Positions 42,635 to 45,009 of a stretch of 45,009 nt of DNA are shown piece by piece. Made by a program: the position numbers and the translations under genes. The DNA is from Dethiosulfovibrio salsuginis (GTDB taxonomy: Bacteria; Synergistota; Synergistia; Synergistales; Dethiosulfovibrionaceae), in contig NZ_FXBB01000021.1 of assembly GCF_900177735.1 (NCBI RefSeq), positions 1 through 45,009 of the forward strand. Direction: 5' to 3'. Below the pieces are notes generated by a model. That model saw nothing but the letters and a program-made list of their open reading frames with translations, searched no databases and was not told the origin of the DNA. The number at the start of each line of letters is the position of its first letter. Position 1 is the first letter of the stretch.

Positions 42635-43090
42635 TTGGTGGATTTTTCCGTTCTGTCCAAGCCCTGGGATATCTGGGAATGCTGGCGGTTTGAGCCCTGG
42701 GCGGACCAGGGGATGGAGGGAGTATTTCGCAGGGTGACTTTCATCAAGGCGGGGCTTATGGGCGAGGTGGCCCGGTACTGTGCCGACGACTATATCGTCT
42801 GGCGGTACGATCCTTCCTCCCTGGAGATGGTCAGGAAAACCTGGTCTCCGGTGAAAGACGTCATGATCCAGAGGGTTATCTTCGTCTCCCCTGAGGATCG
42901 TTTCGAGAAAAAGGTAAAGGCCTTCGCCCTGGGGTTCAGGGGATACCTTGAGACATACAGCTACGCCCCTATGGGACAGGGATACAAAAAGATAAAGGAT
43001 CTAACGCCTTTGATAGACAAGGCGTGGGAATCGGTAAAAGACAGTGGCGAAAAAGGAGGTGTGGATTTGGTGGTCGCCAGCGTGGTTTAG
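42635..43090 (+). CDS. Small protein of unknown function upstream of cstA
   Basis: The product has about 151 residues with no signal peptide or membrane segment, so it is probably cytosolic. It is rich in aromatic residues (WDIWECWRFEPW near the N-terminus, YCADDYIVWRYD in the middle). I recognise no family; it is not the small YbdD protein that accompanies CstA in enterobacteria. The start is uncertain: TTG at 42635 or GTG at 42638 lies a proper distance after GAGGGG, while GTG at 42626 overlaps that site. It ends 37 bases before cstA and shares its promoter, so it may assist or regulate uptake. Confidence 0.6.
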   Translation: MVDFSVLSKPWDIWECWRFEPWADQGMEGVFRRVTFIKAGLMGEVARYCADDYIVWRYDPSSLEMVRKTWSPVKDVMIQRVIFVSPEDRFEKKVKAFALGFRGYLETYSYAPMGQGYKKIKDLTPLIDKAWESVKDSGEKGGVDLVVASVV

Positions 43091-43127
43091 GCCTTTTGCT
43101 TTTAATTATATAGGGGGTGTTTTAAAA

Positions 43128-44762
43128 GTGACTTTTGCTCTTATGTTTATAGTGTCCTTTGTGGTTTTTGTGGTCAGCTACAAGGTGTACGGTGCCTTTA
43201 TGGCTGATGTTTATCAGCTCGACGACAGCAAGCAGACTCCTGCGGAGTGTCTGTTCGACGGGATAGATTACTGTCCTGCCCATCCTGCGGTGCTTCTGGG
43301 ACATCACTTTGCTTCCATCGCCGGGGCCGGTCCTATAACCGGTCCTATCGCCGCCGCCGCCATGTTTGGCTGGCTTCCGACCCTTCTGTGGTGCATTATA
43401 GGGTCCACTTTCCTCGGCGGTCCTCACGATATGGGCGCCCTTGTGGCCTCCATGAGACACGACGGAAAGTCCATCGGTGAGGTCATAGAGAGATGGATAG
43501 GCCACAAAGGAAAGATCCTCTTCCTGTGGTTCACCATACTGGCCCTTATACTGGTCGTAGCGGTGTTCTTGGTCCTCTCAGCCAACACCTTCGCCGCTGA
43601 CCCGATCGTCGCCTTCGTCGGGTGTCTCTACATCGCCATGGCGGTGATCTCAGGACTCCTTATCTACAAGTTTCACGTTCCTCTGTGGATCGTCACCGTC
43701 GTTATGCTGGCGATCGTCGGGACGGCCTGTGTGAAGGGCTCCGATAGCGAGACCATAATTACCCTCTTCAAGCTGCCTAACACCACGTGGAACTACATCT
43801 TGGCGGTGTATATCCTGGCGGCTTCGGTGTTGCCTGTGTGGCTTCTCCTTCAGCCTCGTGACTATCTTGCGTCCTACTTCCTCTACTTCGCCGTTATTAT
43901 CGGTGCTATAGGGATGCTCTTCGGAAGCAAGTTCAACAGCGGCGCCATTCCTATGATCAAAGCCGACGTAAGCTATATAGGTTTCTCCGGCCAGCCTCTT
44001 TGGCCGATGATGTTCGTCATAGTGGCCTGCGGAGCTATTTCGGGCTTCCACTCTCTGGTTGGAAGCGGCACTACCTCCAAACAGCTTCGCAGAGAGACCG
44101 ACGCCACGGTAGTAGGTTACGGCTCTATGCTCATGGAGGGGCTGGTGGCCTGCATAGCGATCGGTACGGTGATGGTAGCCGGCTCTATAGTTAAAGGCGG
44201 CCCTGTGGTGACCTTCTCCCAGGGTTTTGGACAGTTCGCCTCTATCGTCGGAATAGATCCGGAGCTCGGTACCAGGCTTGGTGCTATCGCCATAAACAGC
44301 TTCCTTCTGACCTCCCTTGACACAGCGACCCGTCTCGCTCGGTATCAGATTCAGGAGATATCGGGGATGAAGATAAACAAGTACGTCGCCACGGTTATCG
44401 CCGTCGTAGCAGCCCTCGCCCTGGTCATGGTCAAGACCCACGACGCGGCGGGGAACCCGGTGCCCGCATGGCTCGCCATATGGCCTATCTTCGGTGCGGC
44501 AAACCAGATGGTCGCCGCTCTCGCCCTTCTCGCCATCGGCGTGTGGGTCATAAAGGGGCTCAAGAAAAACGGCAACTTCGTCATGGCTCCCTTCTGGTTT
44601 ATGTTGGTTACGACCCTTTTTGCCCTGATAATACTCCTCAAAGGCTGGCTGACCTCCGCTCAGCCTAATTACCTTCTCGCCGGAGTCGCGGGGATCCTGC
44701 TGGTCCTGGCTGTCATGCTGGTGTTAGAGGCATTTAAGGCCCTGAGGGAAAAGTCTATTTAA
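43128..44762 (+). CDS. cstA: CstA family peptide/pyruvate transporter
   Basis: The 544-residue membrane protein has about 16 helices and belongs to the carbon-starvation CstA family, which takes up peptides or pyruvate. Supporting motifs: the N-terminal CstA domain with CPAHPAVLLGHHFASIAGAG and FLGGPHDMGALVASMRH, and the later SGFHSLVGSGTTSKQL. GTG at 43128 starts just before the first helix after GGGGG; ATG at 43143 is an alternative, and the upstream extension to 43044 lies in the preceding gene. Peptide uptake would suit an amino-acid fermenter. A strong terminator follows. Confidence 0.92.
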   Translation: MTFALMFIVSFVVFVVSYKVYGAFMADVYQLDDSKQTPAECLFDGIDYCPAHPAVLLGHHFASIAGAGPITGPIAAAAMFGWLPTLLWCIIGSTFLGGPHDMGALVASMRHDGKSIGEVIERWIGHKGKILFLWFTILALILVVAVFLVLSANTFAADPIVAFVGCLYIAMAVISGLLIYKFHVPLWIVTVVMLAIVGTACVKGSDSETIITLFKLPNTTWNYILAVYILAASVLPVWLLLQPRDYLASYFLYFAVIIGAIGMLFGSKFNSGAIPMIKADVSYIGFSGQPLWPMMFVIVACGAISGFHSLVGSGTTSKQLRRETDATVVGYGSMLMEGLVACIAIGTVMVAGSIVKGGPVVTFSQGFGQFASIVGIDPELGTRLGAIAINSFLLTSLDTATRLARYQIQEISGMKINKYVATVIAVVAALALVMVKTHDAAGNPVPAWLAIWPIFGAANQMVAALALLAIGVWVIKGLKKNGNFVMAPFWFMLVTTLFALIILLKGWLTSAQPNYLLAGVAGILLVLAVMLVLEAFKALREKSI

Positions 44763-44777
44763 CTTTTCAAGGTAGAG

Positions 44778-44824
44778 CGAAGCCAACAGGGAGATAATCT
44801 CCCTGTTGGCTTCGTCGTTTTTCC
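44778..44824 (+). terminator. Intrinsic terminator after cstA
   Basis: CGAAGCCAACAGGGAGA (44778-44794) pairs perfectly over 17 bases with TCTCCCTGTTGGCTTCG (44798-44814) around the loop TAA. GTCGTTTTT follows. Confidence 0.9.
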
Positions 44825-44850
44825 TATGGGCACCTCTAAAAACTCTAATC

Positions 44851-45009
44851 CTCGGAGAGATCGTTCCGACGGAGCCCAGAGCCCGTATACTCGACATGCC
44901 GTCGTGTAGTCGAATGGGGCGACAGGACGTCGCCCCAAGCCGAGGGGGCACAGGACGTGCCCTCCGAGGCGGTTCGTACGGAACAGGCAGGTCGAGTATA
45001 CGATTGGGC
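44851..45009. repeat. Hairpin-rich non-coding element at the window edge
   Basis: An outer inverted repeat (CGTATACTCGAC, 44884-44895, against GTCGAGTATACG, 44991-45002) encloses three hairpins. Two share the same loop AGGAC: GGGGCGAC/GTCGCCCC (44916-44936) and GGGCAC/GTGCCC (44946-44962). A third is GTTC/GAAC (44972-44984). A further small stem TCGGA/TCCGA (44852-44869) lies just outside. No convincing gene is present. It looks like a structured RNA or an interspersed palindromic repeat, possibly continuing past the window. Confidence 0.6.

Noticed and set aside
43650-44441. 263-codon antisense frame in cstA
   Set aside because: The sense strand is clearly CstA; the antisense translation is His- and Arg-rich without any motif.

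Overview
The window looks like the chromosome of a diderm, fermentative anaerobe of the Synergistota (Dethiosulfovibrio/Aminobacterium-like). This rests on gene content: a single-SLH-domain outer-membrane porin, LptC/LptD-type lipopolysaccharide export genes, a CsaB wall-polymer pyruvyltransferase in a diderm, and a Hyf-like membrane complex. The genus is an inference. Coding is dense, with many ATGA/TTGA stop-start overlaps and an unusually large number of TTG and GTG starts. Most of the window is moderately GC-rich. The left end (1-2960) and the ATPase/DUF4276 pair (5814-7567) look AT-richer by eye.

Layout. 1-2960: tail of a surface-glycan locus (a truncated gene, a GT11 fucosyltransferase and two GT2 glycosyltransferases). 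2960-5762: a strongly expressed SLH porin behind a long leader, then a small secreted protein, each closed by an intrinsic terminator. 5814-7567: an ABC-type ATPase plus a DUF4276 (Toprim-like) protein, a plausible anti-phage module. 7626-9902: pfkA coupled to a D-glutamate cyclase-like gene, and a convergent ECF-transporter S component. 10065-13474: a small anchored protein, rho, and a LysM-M23 peptidase. 13507-19979: pyrG, three unrecognised secreted proteins, then lptC and lptD in one tightly packed run. 20019-20513: greA on the minus strand. 20655-32449: RNase J, uppP, maf, a DUF5693 membrane protein, csaB, a split transketolase, ftsE, ftsX, an EnvC-like peptidase and a CtpA-like protease, nearly all overlapping. 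32568-34378: purA and rimI. 34439-41668: a six-gene Hyf-like complex. 41720-42252: a YafQ/DinJ-type toxin-antitoxin pair (minus strand). 42357-42431: tRNA-Val(CAC). 42635-44762: a small unknown gene and the CstA transporter. The right edge holds a hairpin-rich non-coding element.

How the genes work together. Envelope construction dominates: glycosyltransferases and Lpt proteins for the outer leaflet, UppP for the lipid carrier, CsaB and DUF5693 for a wall polymer that SLH domains probably grip, and FtsEX-EnvC-CtpA for peptidoglycan cleavage at division. The most notable single observation is that the Hyf-like large subunit has lost three of the four nickel-binding cysteines. The operon therefore probably encodes an energy-converting hydrogenase-related (Ehr) ion-pumping complex, not a hydrogenase. 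Its [4Fe-4S] ferredoxin-like domain and small subunit are fused in one polypeptide.
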